The position numbers and the translations under genes were made by a program. Positions 55,883 to 64,000 of a stretch of DNA of 64,000 nt are shown here, in pieces. The DNA comes from Pseudanabaena sp. GTDB taxonomy: Bacteria; Cyanobacteriota; Cyanobacteriia; Pseudanabaenales; Pseudanabaenaceae. The stretch lies in NCBI GenBank assembly GCA_003249015.1, contig QBLS01000015.1, positions 1 through 64,000 of the forward strand, given 5' to 3'. Under the pieces are notes generated by a model, which saw only the letters and a list, made by a program, of their open reading frames with translations, ran no database searches and was not told where the DNA came from. Numbering within the stretch: position 1 is the first letter of the stretch; each line of letters starts with the position of its first letter.

Positions 55883-57808
55883 ATGGAACTAATGCTGGAG
55901 TTTTTTGATTCTGGAGCATTTATCCCCCACGGGCATTGCTACTTATGGAACCCTTGGCTGGTATGGCTACATATTCTATCTGACCTGTTCACTGCGATCG
56001 CCTACTATTCCATTCCCATAGGTTTAGTTTATTTTGTACAAAAGCGTGAAGACTTACCTTTTAAGTGGATCTTTTGGTTATTTAGTCTATTTATCATTTT
56101 TTGTGGAACTACCCACTTAATGGAGATCTGGACACTCTGGAATCCCCATTACTGGGTATCTGGAGTTGTCAAAGCTCTTACAGCAATTATCTCAGTTTAC
56201 ACTGCTGCTAGTGTCGTGCCTTTAATTCCACAACTTTTGGCACTTCCGAGTCATGCTCAATTAGCTGCTATGAATGTTGCCTTAGAGCGCGAAATTAAAG
56301 AACGTAAGCAAACTGAACTAGAACTAACTCGCAGTCGCGATCTCAGGGAAGCAATTTATAACGAATCTGCCGATGCTATTTTCTTGGTCGATTCCATTAG
56401 CTTGCTAATTTTTGATTGTAATCAACGGGCGATGGAAATGTTTGAAGTCAAAAGTAAAGAAGAGTTGATTGGTATTGAAGGAAGGACGCTCCAAAAGGAA
56501 CAATTTACCGATGAAGAGATTCTCAAGATTGTTGAAGATATACAGAAATTTGGCTTTTGGAGTAGTGAAATAGAATATGTCACTAGAAAAGGGAAACCCT
56601 TTTGGGGGAATATTGCCGCCAAAACGATCGATGTTGCGGGTAAAGCAATTAATATGGTGCGGGTTAAGGATGTTAGCGATCGCAAACGAGCCGAAGAACA
56701 TATTCGCAAGCTGAACATTGAGCTAGAAGCAAAAGTACAAGAGCGTACCCTTGAGCTATCTCAAGCTAATGCTGAATTAGAAATTGAAGTTAGTGAGCGC
56801 AAGCTTACGGAAGAACGCTTCCACTTAGTCCTCAAAAATTCTCCAATTACAGTTTTCATGCAAGATCTAGACTTGCGATACACATGGCTCTATAACCCAT
56901 CGTTGCAAACCAATCATGACGAAATACTCGGCAAGACGGATTCGGATCTCCTTTTGGCTCCAGATGACGCTCAAAAGATAAGTGATATCAAGCAGCGAGT
57001 GCTGACAAGTGGGGTGGGAGTGAGAGAAGAAGTATTTGTCAGTGCAGATAGCCAAAAGCGCTACTTCGATCTGACCGTTGAACCGCACCATGATCTCAAT
57101 GGAGAAGTTAATGGAATTGGTTGTGTGGCTTTAGATATTACATGGCGCAAACAATCAGAAGAGGATCTACGAGCCGCATATGAGCGGGAAATAATTTTAA
57201 CGAAAGAGATTCACCATCGCGTCAAGAATAATCTGCAAATCGTTTCAGGCTTACTTTATCTGCAAGCTAGACAAGTCAAAGATCAAAAAATGCGAGACAT
57301 TATTCATAGTAGCCGCGATCGCATTCAGTCAATGGCTCTACTCCACGAAAAGCTATACCAATCAAAGAATCTCGAAAATATTGATTTTATCGCTTACATC
57401 CAAAGCTTAACTCGGAATTTACGGAATTCTTATGCATCAAAATCTGCTGCTATTTCTTTGAACATCAATGCTGAGCCGATCAATGTTGATATTGATACTG
57501 CTATCTATTGTGGCTTGATAATTAATGAGTTAGTCTCTAACTCCTTTAAGTATGCTTTTCCTGAAGGTCATAGCGGACAAATTGTTATTGAATTTTCCAA
57601 AAATAGTGATGATAGCTATGGTCTGATCGTTAGTGATAATGGTGTGGGAATGCCTGAAGTGATCGATCTTAAACATGCTAAAAATTTAGGATTGCAATTA
57701 GTTTATTCACTCGTTACCGAGCAACTGAAAGGGGAAGTTTTAGTGGAAAATTTTCATGGTATGGTATTTAAAATTTCGTTTACAATAAAGAACACTTTGC
57801 CGAGATAG
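55883..57808 (+). CDS. Ethylene-receptor-like sensor histidine kinase
   Basis: 641 residues. Three N-terminal membrane helices match the ethylene-binding domain: LHILSDLFTAIAYYSIPIGLVYFV and FIIFCGTTHLMEIWTLW with Cys74 and His78 in the positions of the copper ligands of ETR1 and SynEtr1. A coiled coil, two PAS-like domains (about 155-265 and 310-425) and a HisKA_2-type kinase (EIHHRVKNNLQIVSGLL, His444/445) with ATPase domain (LIINELVSNSFKYAFPEG, GLIVSDNGVGMPE) follow. It probably senses ethylene through copper and signals to one of the two downstream receiver proteins. Start ATG 55883. Confidence 0.93.
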   Translation: MELMLEFFDSGAFIPHGHCYLWNPWLVWLHILSDLFTAIAYYSIPIGLVYFVQKREDLPFKWIFWLFSLFIIFCGTTHLMEIWTLWNPHYWVSGVVKALTAIISVYTAASVVPLIPQLLALPSHAQLAAMNVALEREIKERKQTELELTRSRDLREAIYNESADAIFLVDSISLLIFDCNQRAMEMFEVKSKEELIGIEGRTLQKEQFTDEEILKIVEDIQKFGFWSSEIEYVTRKGKPFWGNIAAKTIDVAGKAINMVRVKDVSDRKRAEEHIRKLNIELEAKVQERTLELSQANAELEIEVSERKLTEERFHLVLKNSPITVFMQDLDLRYTWLYNPSLQTNHDEILGKTDSDLLLAPDDAQKISDIKQRVLTSGVGVREEVFVSADSQKRYFDLTVEPHHDLNGEVNGIGCVALDITWRKQSEEDLRAAYEREIILTKEIHHRVKNNLQIVSGLLYLQARQVKDQKMRDIIHSSRDRIQSMALLHEKLYQSKNLENIDFIAYIQSLTRNLRNSYASKSAAISLNINAEPINVDIDTAIYCGLIINELVSNSFKYAFPEGHSGQIVIEFSKNSDDSYGLIVSDNGVGMPEVIDLKHAKNLGLQLVYSLVTEQLKGEVLVENFHGMVFKISFTIKNTLPR

Positions 57809-57824
57809 AAGGGGAAAATTGAAA

Positions 57825-59348
57825 ATGTCTGCAATCAAAATTCTTGTAGTTGAAGATGAGGTCATTACAGCCAGAGTCATCTCTGAAGAGCTAACTTCAT
57901 TGGGATATATTGTCACCGATACTGTTACGACCGATGAGGCGGCTCTAGATAGCGTCTGCCAAAATATGCCCGACTTGGTATTAATGGACATCATTTTAAG
58001 GGGTTCGGCGCAGGACGGCATTGCGATCGCTACGATTTTGCGTGAAGAATTTCAGATTCCTATAGTTTACATTACGGCTCATACTGATGAAGCAACGCTT
58101 AACCGCGCCAAAATTTCTGAACCATTTGGCTATCTTGTTAAGCCTTTTGATGAAAGAGATTTGCGGGTTGTAATTGAAACATCTCTTTACAAACATCAGA
58201 TGGAAAGGCAACTTGCCGAGCGAGAAGATTTTCTCTCCACGATCTTGAAATCGACCAGTGATGCGGTAATTGCCACTGATAGAGTAGCTACAGTTACTTA
58301 CATGAATCCTGCAGCCGAAAGTTTAACAGGATGGTCGCATTTAGAAGCTTTAGGAAGAAATGTGACTGAGGTCGTTCAATTTATCGATGAAAATAGTGGG
58401 GCTGAAGTTGCGAACCCAGTTCCATCGGTACTGCAAACTGGTGAAGTAGCCTATCTCAAAGACTATTCGGCAGTCATTGATCGCCACGGCATCAAAAAAC
58501 CTGTTGGGGATAGTGCGTCGCCAATTCGTAAGGTCGCAGACTCAATTGATGGCGCAGTTTTAGTGCTTTGGAATAATAGTGATCGGCGTAAAGCTGAAAC
58601 ATTGGAGTTAGAAAAGAGTGAAATCAGTCAAACTCTCAATAAGGAAAAAGAACTTAACAAGCTGAAATCTCAGTTCATTGCCATGGCATCTCATGAGATT
58701 CGGTCTTTTTTGACAAATATCATGCTTTCGGTAAATCTTTTAGAAGAGCCAAATTATCCCAATAACAAAAAATTAACTCGACTAAATCAGATCAAAGATT
58801 CGGTTATCCAGACCAGTGATTTAGTCGATAATATGTTGACTCTTGGTAAATTTGCGTTGGGATTATCTAGCCTTAAGCCGACTTCCATCGATTTAGAAAA
58901 ACTCTGCTCAGAGATGGTGGAGGAAATTAAGTACTTGACCAATGCTAAACAATATGAATCATTTGTAGTTGACTTTTCTCATGATGGCGGTGATAGACCA
59001 GTATCTATAGATGCAGATTTAGTGCGTTACATCCTCCGAAATTTACTTTCTAACGCGGTTAAATACTCTGGAAAAAGTGTAAATATTCAGTTTAGACTTA
59101 TCTATGAGAGAGGGAGTCAGCCTAAAGCGATATTTCAAATTCAAGATCGCGGTATTGGTATTCCTGAAGCTGACTTACCCCACGTGTTTAATCTGTACCA
59201 TCGTGGCTCTAATGTCGATGAAATTAAAGGTACGGGTCTAGGATTGGCGATCGCTAAATATGCAGTAGAAATTCATGGCGGTGAAATCACGGTGGAGAGT
59301 AAAGTCAATCAAGGCACTATTTTTAGAGTAACTTTGCCCATTGGCTAG
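57825..59348 (+). CDS. Receiver-PAS-histidine kinase hybrid
   Basis: 507 residues from ATG 57825 (AGAAGGGGAAAA upstream; a TTG at 57819 is in frame but not preferred). Receiver domain with Asp55 in LVLMDIILRG, then a PAS domain (about 130-250), then HisKA (QFIAMASHEIRSFLTNIMLSV) and HATPase (NLLSNAVKYSG, DRGIGIPEADLPHVFNLYHRGSN, GTGLGLAIAKYAVEIHGGEI). Starts 16 bases after the ethylene-receptor kinase and is probably its partner in a phosphorelay. Confidence 0.93.
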   Translation: MSAIKILVVEDEVITARVISEELTSLGYIVTDTVTTDEAALDSVCQNMPDLVLMDIILRGSAQDGIAIATILREEFQIPIVYITAHTDEATLNRAKISEPFGYLVKPFDERDLRVVIETSLYKHQMERQLAEREDFLSTILKSTSDAVIATDRVATVTYMNPAAESLTGWSHLEALGRNVTEVVQFIDENSGAEVANPVPSVLQTGEVAYLKDYSAVIDRHGIKKPVGDSASPIRKVADSIDGAVLVLWNNSDRRKAETLELEKSEISQTLNKEKELNKLKSQFIAMASHEIRSFLTNIMLSVNLLEEPNYPNNKKLTRLNQIKDSVIQTSDLVDNMLTLGKFALGLSSLKPTSIDLEKLCSEMVEEIKYLTNAKQYESFVVDFSHDGGDRPVSIDADLVRYILRNLLSNAVKYSGKSVNIQFRLIYERGSQPKAIFQIQDRGIGIPEADLPHVFNLYHRGSNVDEIKGTGLGLAIAKYAVEIHGGEITVESKVNQGTIFRVTLPIG

Positions 59349-59420
59349 TAGTTTAGGGGATTAGGCTCGAGCAAATTTCTCAATCCTTTAAATCAACAAA
59401 GCAGTAAGGAATAAACTTTT

Positions 59421-60503
59421 ATGAAGAGAATTCTGGTTATTGAAGACAACACCCAGATTTTGGAAAGTATTCAAGAGATTCTATTTTTAAAGAATTTCGA
59501 CGTGATTCCAGCTAACAATGGAGCCATCGGTGTGCAACTTGCTAAGAGAGAGCTTCCAGACTTAATTTTGTGTGATGTGATGATGCCAGAATTAGATGGA
59601 TTTAATGTCCTAAAAGCATTACGCCAAAATTCTTTAACGGCAATTATCCCAGTCATTTTTCTTACAGCAAAAGCTGCTCGAGAAGATATCCGTGAAGGGA
59701 TGAATTTAGGAGCTGAAGATTATTTAACCAAACCATTTTCTGCGCCAGAGTTACTAAATACTATTTCGGCAAGAATTGAGAAGCAAGAATCACTTATGAA
59801 AGCAAGTACTGCAAGATTAGATAGCTTGAGACAAAACATTGCTTCCTATTTACCCCATGAACTATTGACTCCCCTGAATGGCATTATGGGCATATCAGAT
59901 CTACTACTCCATTACCATGAATCTATGTCTGCTGATGAACTAGTAGATTCAATTCGTGTCGTTAAAGGTTCTGGCGATCGCCTAAATAGATTAGTGAGAA
60001 ACTTTATCCTGTTCTCTGAGCTAGAAGTGATCGCGGCAAGTTCTCATGCATGGCAAGATTATCCTAAAAATAACGATATTGAAGCAATTGTGGGCTTAAC
60101 CGCGCATAGCTGTGCCACAAAAGCTAATAGAATCCAAGATTTAGAAGTGGATGTAGAAAATGTTACACTCAAAATCTCATCTCAACATCTTACTAAAGTT
60201 ATTGAAGAACTCGTTGAAAATGCCTTTAAGTTTTCTGACGTAGGGACTTTTGTGAGAGTGTTTAGCAAACTTGATAAGAAATTTTTTAGTTTATATATTT
60301 GCGATCGCGGTCGTGGCATGACAACTGAACAGATAGCGAATATCGGAGCCTATATGCAATTCGAGCGTAAACATTACGAGCAGCAAGGTAATGGATTAGG
60401 CATAATTATTTCTAAGCGGATTGTAGAACTATACGGCGGTGAATTGTCAGTGGAAAGTATCAGCGGAAGTCACACCTCTGTCTGTATTAAGTTTCCTCTC
60501 TGA
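59421..60503 (+). CDS. Receiver-histidine kinase hybrid
   Basis: 360 residues. Receiver domain with Asp52 in LILCDVMMPELDG, a HisKA-like segment with His in SYLPHELLTPLNGIMG, and HATPase (VIEELVENAFKFSD, DRGRGMTTEQI, GNGLGIIISKRIVELYGGEL). Third gene of a signalling cluster (kinase, hybrid, hybrid) on the plus strand. Confidence 0.92.
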   Translation: MKRILVIEDNTQILESIQEILFLKNFDVIPANNGAIGVQLAKRELPDLILCDVMMPELDGFNVLKALRQNSLTAIIPVIFLTAKAAREDIREGMNLGAEDYLTKPFSAPELLNTISARIEKQESLMKASTARLDSLRQNIASYLPHELLTPLNGIMGISDLLLHYHESMSADELVDSIRVVKGSGDRLNRLVRNFILFSELEVIAASSHAWQDYPKNNDIEAIVGLTAHSCATKANRIQDLEVDVENVTLKISSQHLTKVIEELVENAFKFSDVGTFVRVFSKLDKKFFSLYICDRGRGMTTEQIANIGAYMQFERKHYEQQGNGLGIIISKRIVELYGGELSVESISGSHTSVCIKFPL

Positions 60504-60561
60504 GTTCTTTCATTTCCAACAAACCAAGGATTGTTAGCAAAGCACCGTAAAGATCAACATT

Positions 60562-61752
60562 ATGCTAATTCGATTATTTCAAAAGCAAGATAGCGAACAA
60601 ATCGCCCATATTTTTTACGACACGATCCATGAAATTAATATTCGTGACTATTCCCCTGAGCAAGTAAGCGCTTGGGCTCCCGATGATTTGCACATCGATG
60701 ACTGGGCGATATCTTGTGCCAAAAAATTTACCTATGTCGCTGAAGAATCAGGAAGAATCCTTGGTTTTGGTCAATTAGAATCTGATGGTCACATTGATTG
60801 CTTCTTTTGTCACAAGGACTATCAGCGCTGTGGTGTTGGTACAAGGCTGTACCGCGCGATTGAAGCTAAAGCCATAGAACTAAAAATAAATCGCCTGTTT
60901 GTAGAGGTGAGTATCACCGCCCTAGCATTCTTTAAAAGCAGAGGCTTTGGAATTGTTAAAGAACAGCAAGTGGATGTGCGTGGACAAAAACTCACTAATT
61001 TTGTGATGGAGAAATTTCTTGATAAGTATTTAGATAGAACTACTCCGTTTGTGGTGGCGACTTTCTATCATTTTGCAAATTTGAGCGATTATGATGCTTT
61101 GCGATCGCCTATTACTGAGTTTGGTCGTCACCATGACATCAAAGGCGTGATTTTGCTAGCTCCAGAGGGAATCAACGCTACTGTTGTCGGCGATCGCGCT
61201 GGTATTGATGCACTTTTAAATTATTTACGGTCAGATCCACGCTTACAAAATCTGGAACATAAGGAAACCTACTGTGATGTAATTCCTTATCAAAAACTAC
61301 GGGTACGGCTTAAAAAAGAATTAGTTAAGTTTGGTATCGATAATATTGATCCTAGCAACGAGGTGGGCGTGTATGTGGAACCAAAGGATTGGAATCAATT
61401 GATTAGTGATCCTGATGTGTTGGTGATTGATACGCGCAATGTGTATGAAGTGGAGTTTGGTACTTTTGCAGGAGCGATTAATCCTAATTTAGACTTTTTC
61501 CATGAGTTTCCTAAATATGTGGAAGAAAATTTGCAATCGCCTAATTCTGATCAGCACAAATCAAAGAAAATTGCCATGTTCTGCACAGGTGGTATCCGTT
61601 GCGAGAAGGCAAGCGCTTATATGTTGGCTCAAGGATTTGAGGAGGTTTATCATCTCAAAGGGGGCATTCTTAAATATTTAGAAGAAGTTCCTCAAGAAGA
61701 GAGCCTCTGGCAAGGTGAATGTTTTGTCTTTGATGATCGCATCACGCTCTAA
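60562..61752 (+). CDS. GNAT acetyltransferase fused to rhodanese-type tRNA uridine hydroxylase (TrhO)
   Basis: 396 residues. Residues 1-155 form a GNAT domain with acetyl-CoA loop [17 protein letters not shown] and C-terminal [16 protein letters not shown]. Residues about 160-396 are TrhO-like ([29 protein letters not shown], then rhodanese [17 protein letters not shown] and active-site [15 protein letters not shown]). TrhO makes 5-hydroxyuridine at position 34 of some tRNAs. No ribosome site or stop separates the parts. The fusion is unusual; the acetyltransferase substrate is unknown. Confidence 0.9.
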   Translation: MLIRLFQKQDSEQIAHIFYDTIHEINIRDYSPEQVSAWAPDDLHIDDWAISCAKKFTYVAEESGRILGFGQLESDGHIDCFFCHKDYQRCGVGTRLYRAIEAKAIELKINRLFVEVSITALAFFKSRGFGIVKEQQVDVRGQKLTNFVMEKFLDKYLDRTTPFVVATFYHFANLSDYDALRSPITEFGRHHDIKGVILLAPEGINATVVGDRAGIDALLNYLRSDPRLQNLEHKETYCDVIPYQKLRVRLKKELVKFGIDNIDPSNEVGVYVEPKDWNQLISDPDVLVIDTRNVYEVEFGTFAGAINPNLDFFHEFPKYVEENLQSPNSDQHKSKKIAMFCTGGIRCEKASAYMLAQGFEEVYHLKGGILKYLEEVPQEESLWQGECFVFDDRITL

Positions 61753-61790
61753 CAATAAAGGTGGCACTTTGTGCCGCCTTGCGATTGGAT

Positions 61791-62714
61791 TTATACTGTA
61801 TTTCCCATCCAGATTCGTACTCCCCACATTGATACTAATAGAACTAACAAAATAATATCGCGGGGCAAAAACTTAAGAGGATTCCAAACTAACAAGTGGG
61901 TGTTGGGACTAGTAAAACCACGTACTTGCATCGCACTAGCGGTCTGTTCGGCACGAATAAAGAGATTATCGATTAGACGCTCAGTTAAAATCAACCAAAT
62001 TTGAGTAGTCCGCTTAAAGCCTAGCCTTTTCCAATTAATTGACCGCGTTCGCATCGCTCTGCCAAGGTTCTGCACTTCTTCAAGAACCAATGGTACAAAT
62101 CGCAACGCAAGAGTTAAGGTCAATACAATTTCTACTACTGGCACTTTAAAAAGTTTTAATGGTGAACACAGCACGGCGATCGCGGCGGTAATTTCTTCGG
62201 GAGCTGTGACTAACAAAAATAGAGTCGGCGCGTATAGATAAGTAAAAATCAAAGTACAGACGCGAATTCCTAAATCAAGGGATTTGCGGGTAATAGTGAT
62301 GTTGCCAGCCTTCCAAATCACATAGCGGTAGGGAGTTGGTTGGGGCAGATTGAGCGTTAGTGTGGGTGAGCTTTGAGCTGGTTCGGTAGTTTTTGCTATT
62401 TCAGGGACAGGACGGCGCGGCTGAATCGTGACGTTAAATCCATCGGGCGAAATTGTAGCGATCGCAAAAGTCATAAAGGCTAGCAATAGCAAAATCCCCA
62501 TTTGTTGTTTCCAAACTCGCATTGGAATGCCAGAGGCAAAGGTTAGCAAAATTAGTAGTACGGAGATGGCGATGCGCCATACATCGTTGGCTTGAATGGG
62601 ACTCAACAAAAAAGTCAGCAACCCTAGCAATTTAATACGAGGATCGATCTGATGCAGCCAAGTAGCTGGCTTTTCGAGGTAGAGTCCGATGGGGAGCGAT
62701 CGCAGTATATCCAC
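61791..62714 (-). CDS. Energy-coupling factor transporter transmembrane protein EcfT
   Basis: 307 residues from GTG 62714, chosen because homologues begin MDLLRSLPLGLYLE and because the longer frame extends into a repeat. Six or so membrane helices, the Arg-containing coupling motif GRAMRTRSI and MQVRGF. EcfT binds the ATPase pair of a vitamin/ion ECF importer. Its A subunits and S component are not adjacent, so the substrate is unknown. An insertion of about 35 residues (FNVTIQPRRPVPEIAKTTEP onward) lies between helices. Confidence 0.87.
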   Translation of the reverse strand: MDILRSLPIGLYLEKPATWLHQIDPRIKLLGLLTFLLSPIQANDVWRIAISVLLILLTFASGIPMRVWKQQMGILLLLAFMTFAIATISPDGFNVTIQPRRPVPEIAKTTEPAQSSPTLTLNLPQPTPYRYVIWKAGNITITRKSLDLGIRVCTLIFTYLYAPTLFLLVTAPEEITAAIAVLCSPLKLFKVPVVEIVLTLTLALRFVPLVLEEVQNLGRAMRTRSINWKRLGFKRTTQIWLILTERLIDNLFIRAEQTASAMQVRGFTSPNTHLLVWNPLKFLPRDIILLVLLVSMWGVRIWMGNTV

Positions 62715-62751
62715 TATGTTTTGATATCTTTGGGCAGGTTTAATCTTATAC

Positions 62752-62782
62752 CAAATCAAGAAATGGCGTATTTCTTGATTTG
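62752..62782. repeat. Hairpin with GGCGTA core
   Basis: CAAATCAAGAAATggcgtATTTCTTGATTTG, followed by AAAACCCTTGCTGGATTTGG. This is the same layout as 9437-9463 (ATACCAAAT before, ACTGGGTTTGG after), indicating a shared element with changed arms. Confidence 0.75.
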
Positions 62783-62870
62783 AAAACCCTTGCTGGATTT
62801 GGCTTTTATAACAATTTTAAATATTTAGAAGAGGCTTCGACGCTTCGATAAGCTCAGTGTATCGCTTCGC

Positions 62871-62932
62871 TCAGCCAGCAGTATATGTTGGCTGAGCGAA
62901 GTCGAAGCCTTAACTCTTATTTGAAACAGCTA
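62871..62932. repeat. Palindromic dispersed repeat, copy B (core inverted)
   Basis: Stem core CCAGCAGTATATGTTGG is nearly the reverse complement of the core of copy A (CCAACGTATACTGCTGG), while the flanks GGCTGAGCGAAGTCGAAGCC and AACTCTTATTTGAAACAGC keep the same orientation. Preceded by an inverted sister repeat at 62832-62876. Confidence 0.8.
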
Positions 62933-62978
62933 TATAGCTGTAGCCACTCGTGCCTAATAAAAGTGATTACAGCTATGA

Positions 62979-64000
62979 TTAGGCGATCGCTTTGGGAATA
63001 GCGCTAATTAACTTCTGAGTATAAGGCTGTTGAGGATTGCTATAGATTGATTCGGCAGTACCTAGCTCCACGATTTCGCCTTTGTTCATCACCATAATGC
63101 GATCGCTCATAAACTTGACCACACCGAGATCGTGGGAAATGAAAATATAAGTTAGTCCAAACTCCGCTTGCAGTTCCTTTAAGAGATTGAGGACTTGGGC
63201 TTGGACAGATACATCCAGTGCCGAAACTGGTTCATCGGCAATAATCAATTTAGGATTAAGAGCCAAGGCTCTAGCAATGCAAATACGTTGACGCTGACCA
63301 CCCGAAAACTCGTGGGGATAGCGGCGCATGGCACTTTTGGTTAGCCCTACTCGTTCCAGTAAATAGGCGGCTCTTTCTCTTCTTGCCTCGGATTTGCGAT
63401 AGCGAGCGAAACGCTCCTGATGGCTATGAACCAAGAGTGGTTCAGCGATCGTATCGCCCACACTCATGCGCGGATTAAGGGAACCGTAAGGATCTTGAAA
63501 TATAACTTGCAGGTCACACCGTAACTTTCGCAATGCCTCCCCTCTGAATTGAGAAATTTCATCGCCCTCAAACTTAACTGAACCTGTTACGCCATTAGTT
63601 AAACCGAGAATAGCTCGACCTGTGGTGGTTTTGCCGCAGCCTGACTCACCTACTAAACCCAGTGTCTCACCACGAAACACATCAAAACTAATATTATTCA
63701 CCGCTACAAAATATCGCTTCTTTAATCCTAAAATATTGCGAATTGGGAACTCAATTCTGAGATCTTGAACTGATAGAATCGGTTCCTGCTTTTGCAATTC
63801 TGTAAGACGGTTGGAAATTTCTTCTGGTGAAACTACTTCTAAATAGGAAGCATTTGGTTCTTTTTCGATCATCTTCCCATTTTGGATTTCCATAAAATCG
63901 CTGACTGTGGGCAGTAGTCGCAGTTGGCGATCGGGTTGCGGACGACAAGCGATTAAACCTTTGGTGTAAGGGTGCTGTGGCGCTTTGAAAATTGCTTGCG
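62979..64000 (-). CDS. Double ABC ATPase of peptide/oligopeptide importer (partial)
   Basis: The frame is open through the right edge of the window. Upstream of the ATG at 63893 it reads QAIFKAPQHPYTKGLIACRP, the C-terminal OppD-type segment of a preceding ABC domain. The complete domain in view has FPIRNILGLKKRYFVAVNNIS, Walker A GESGCGKT, signature FSGGQRQR, Walker B LIIADEPVSALD and ends SNPQQPYTQKLISAIPKA. So one chain fuses OppD- and OppF-like ATPases, as in GsiA-like proteins. Permease genes are not in view. Confidence 0.85.
   Translation of the reverse strand, partial: QAIFKAPQHPYTKGLIACRPQPDRQLRLLPTVSDFMEIQNGKMIEKEPNASYLEVVSPEEISNRLTELQKQEPILSVQDLRIEFPIRNILGLKKRYFVAVNNISFDVFRGETLGLVGESGCGKTTTGRAILGLTNGVTGSVKFEGDEISQFRGEALRKLRCDLQVIFQDPYGSLNPRMSVGDTIAEPLLVHSHQERFARYRKSEARRERAAYLLERVGLTKSAMRRYPHEFSGGQRQRICIARALALNPKLIIADEPVSALDVSVQAQVLNLLKELQAEFGLTYIFISHDLGVVKFMSDRIMVMNKGEIVELGTAESIYSNPQQPYTQKLISAIPKAIA

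Noticed and set aside
61791-62759. Longer EcfT frame starting at TTG 62759
   Set aside because: The extra 15 residues derive from a hairpin repeat; homologues begin at the GTG 62714 position.

Overview
The window is a stretch of cyanobacterial chromosome. It carries photosystem I genes (psaA, psaB, psaD), a beta-carboxysome cluster (ccmO, two ccmK, ccmL, ccmM, ccmN), the bicarbonate transporter pair sbtA/sbtB, a thylakoid-type FtsH, a type II NADH dehydrogenase and the cyanobacterial ATP synthase operon with both b and b' subunits. The octamer GCGATCGC (HIP1) occurs very frequently. Base composition and repeat style suggest a Pseudanabaena-like filamentous or unicellular cyanobacterium, but the genus is inference.

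Layout. 0-3.3 kb: FecR-like exported protein, a lone ABC ATPase, a response-regulator diguanylate cyclase. 3.8-9.2 kb: carboxysome genes, all on the plus strand, with ccmO at the head. 9.6-18.9 kb: small exported protein, RNase R/II-type exonuclease, aspartase, a GAF-LuxR regulator, the DUF3038/DUF4335 pair, rpsD and a parvulin. 19.3-23.3 kb: an accessory island of small orphan genes separated by attC-like palindromes, a large gene joining a minimal CRISPR polymerase (mCpol) domain to a probable CARF-like domain and two C-terminal membrane helices, and a ghost of an integron-type integrase. 23.3-28.8 kb: type I secretion ABC exporter, its membrane fusion protein and an exosortase-type exported protein. 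29.4-37.4 kb: psaAB, class I fructose-bisphosphatase and sbtAB. 37.5-46.4 kb (minus strand): ftsH, ndh2 and the atp operon, which ends at atpA without the gamma gene. 46.9-55.8 kb: TPR-like exported protein, subtilase-like protein, YqgF, psaD, a thioredoxin-fold protein, an FHA-GAF-cyclase, argD, Uma2 and a decayed internal-deletion copy of argD. 55.9-60.5 kb: an ethylene-receptor-like histidine kinase followed by two receiver-kinase hybrids. 60.5-64 kb: a GNAT-TrhO fusion, EcfT and a double ABC ATPase that runs off the window edge.

Functionally the window is rich in inorganic-carbon handling (carboxysome shell and scaffold, SbtA/SbtB, FBPase) and in photosynthetic energy conversion (PSI, ATP synthase, NDH-2, FtsH). 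It also holds several signalling genes.

The most notable accessory feature is the mCpol gene at 21.4-22.9 kb. mCpol proteins elsewhere work with separate two-helix membrane effectors in anti-phage systems, whereas here polymerase, putative nucleotide-sensing domain and membrane effector appear to lie in one chain. It sits among attC-like sites beside an integron-integrase remnant.

Nearly every intergenic space carries perfect or near-perfect hairpins with a related GC-rich core (for example GGCGCTTCGCGCC) but unrelated, self-complementary arms. Five of these spaces also carry a MITE-like element of about 90-105 bp with shared terminal inverted repeats. I saw no tRNA, rRNA, CRISPR array or intact insertion sequence.
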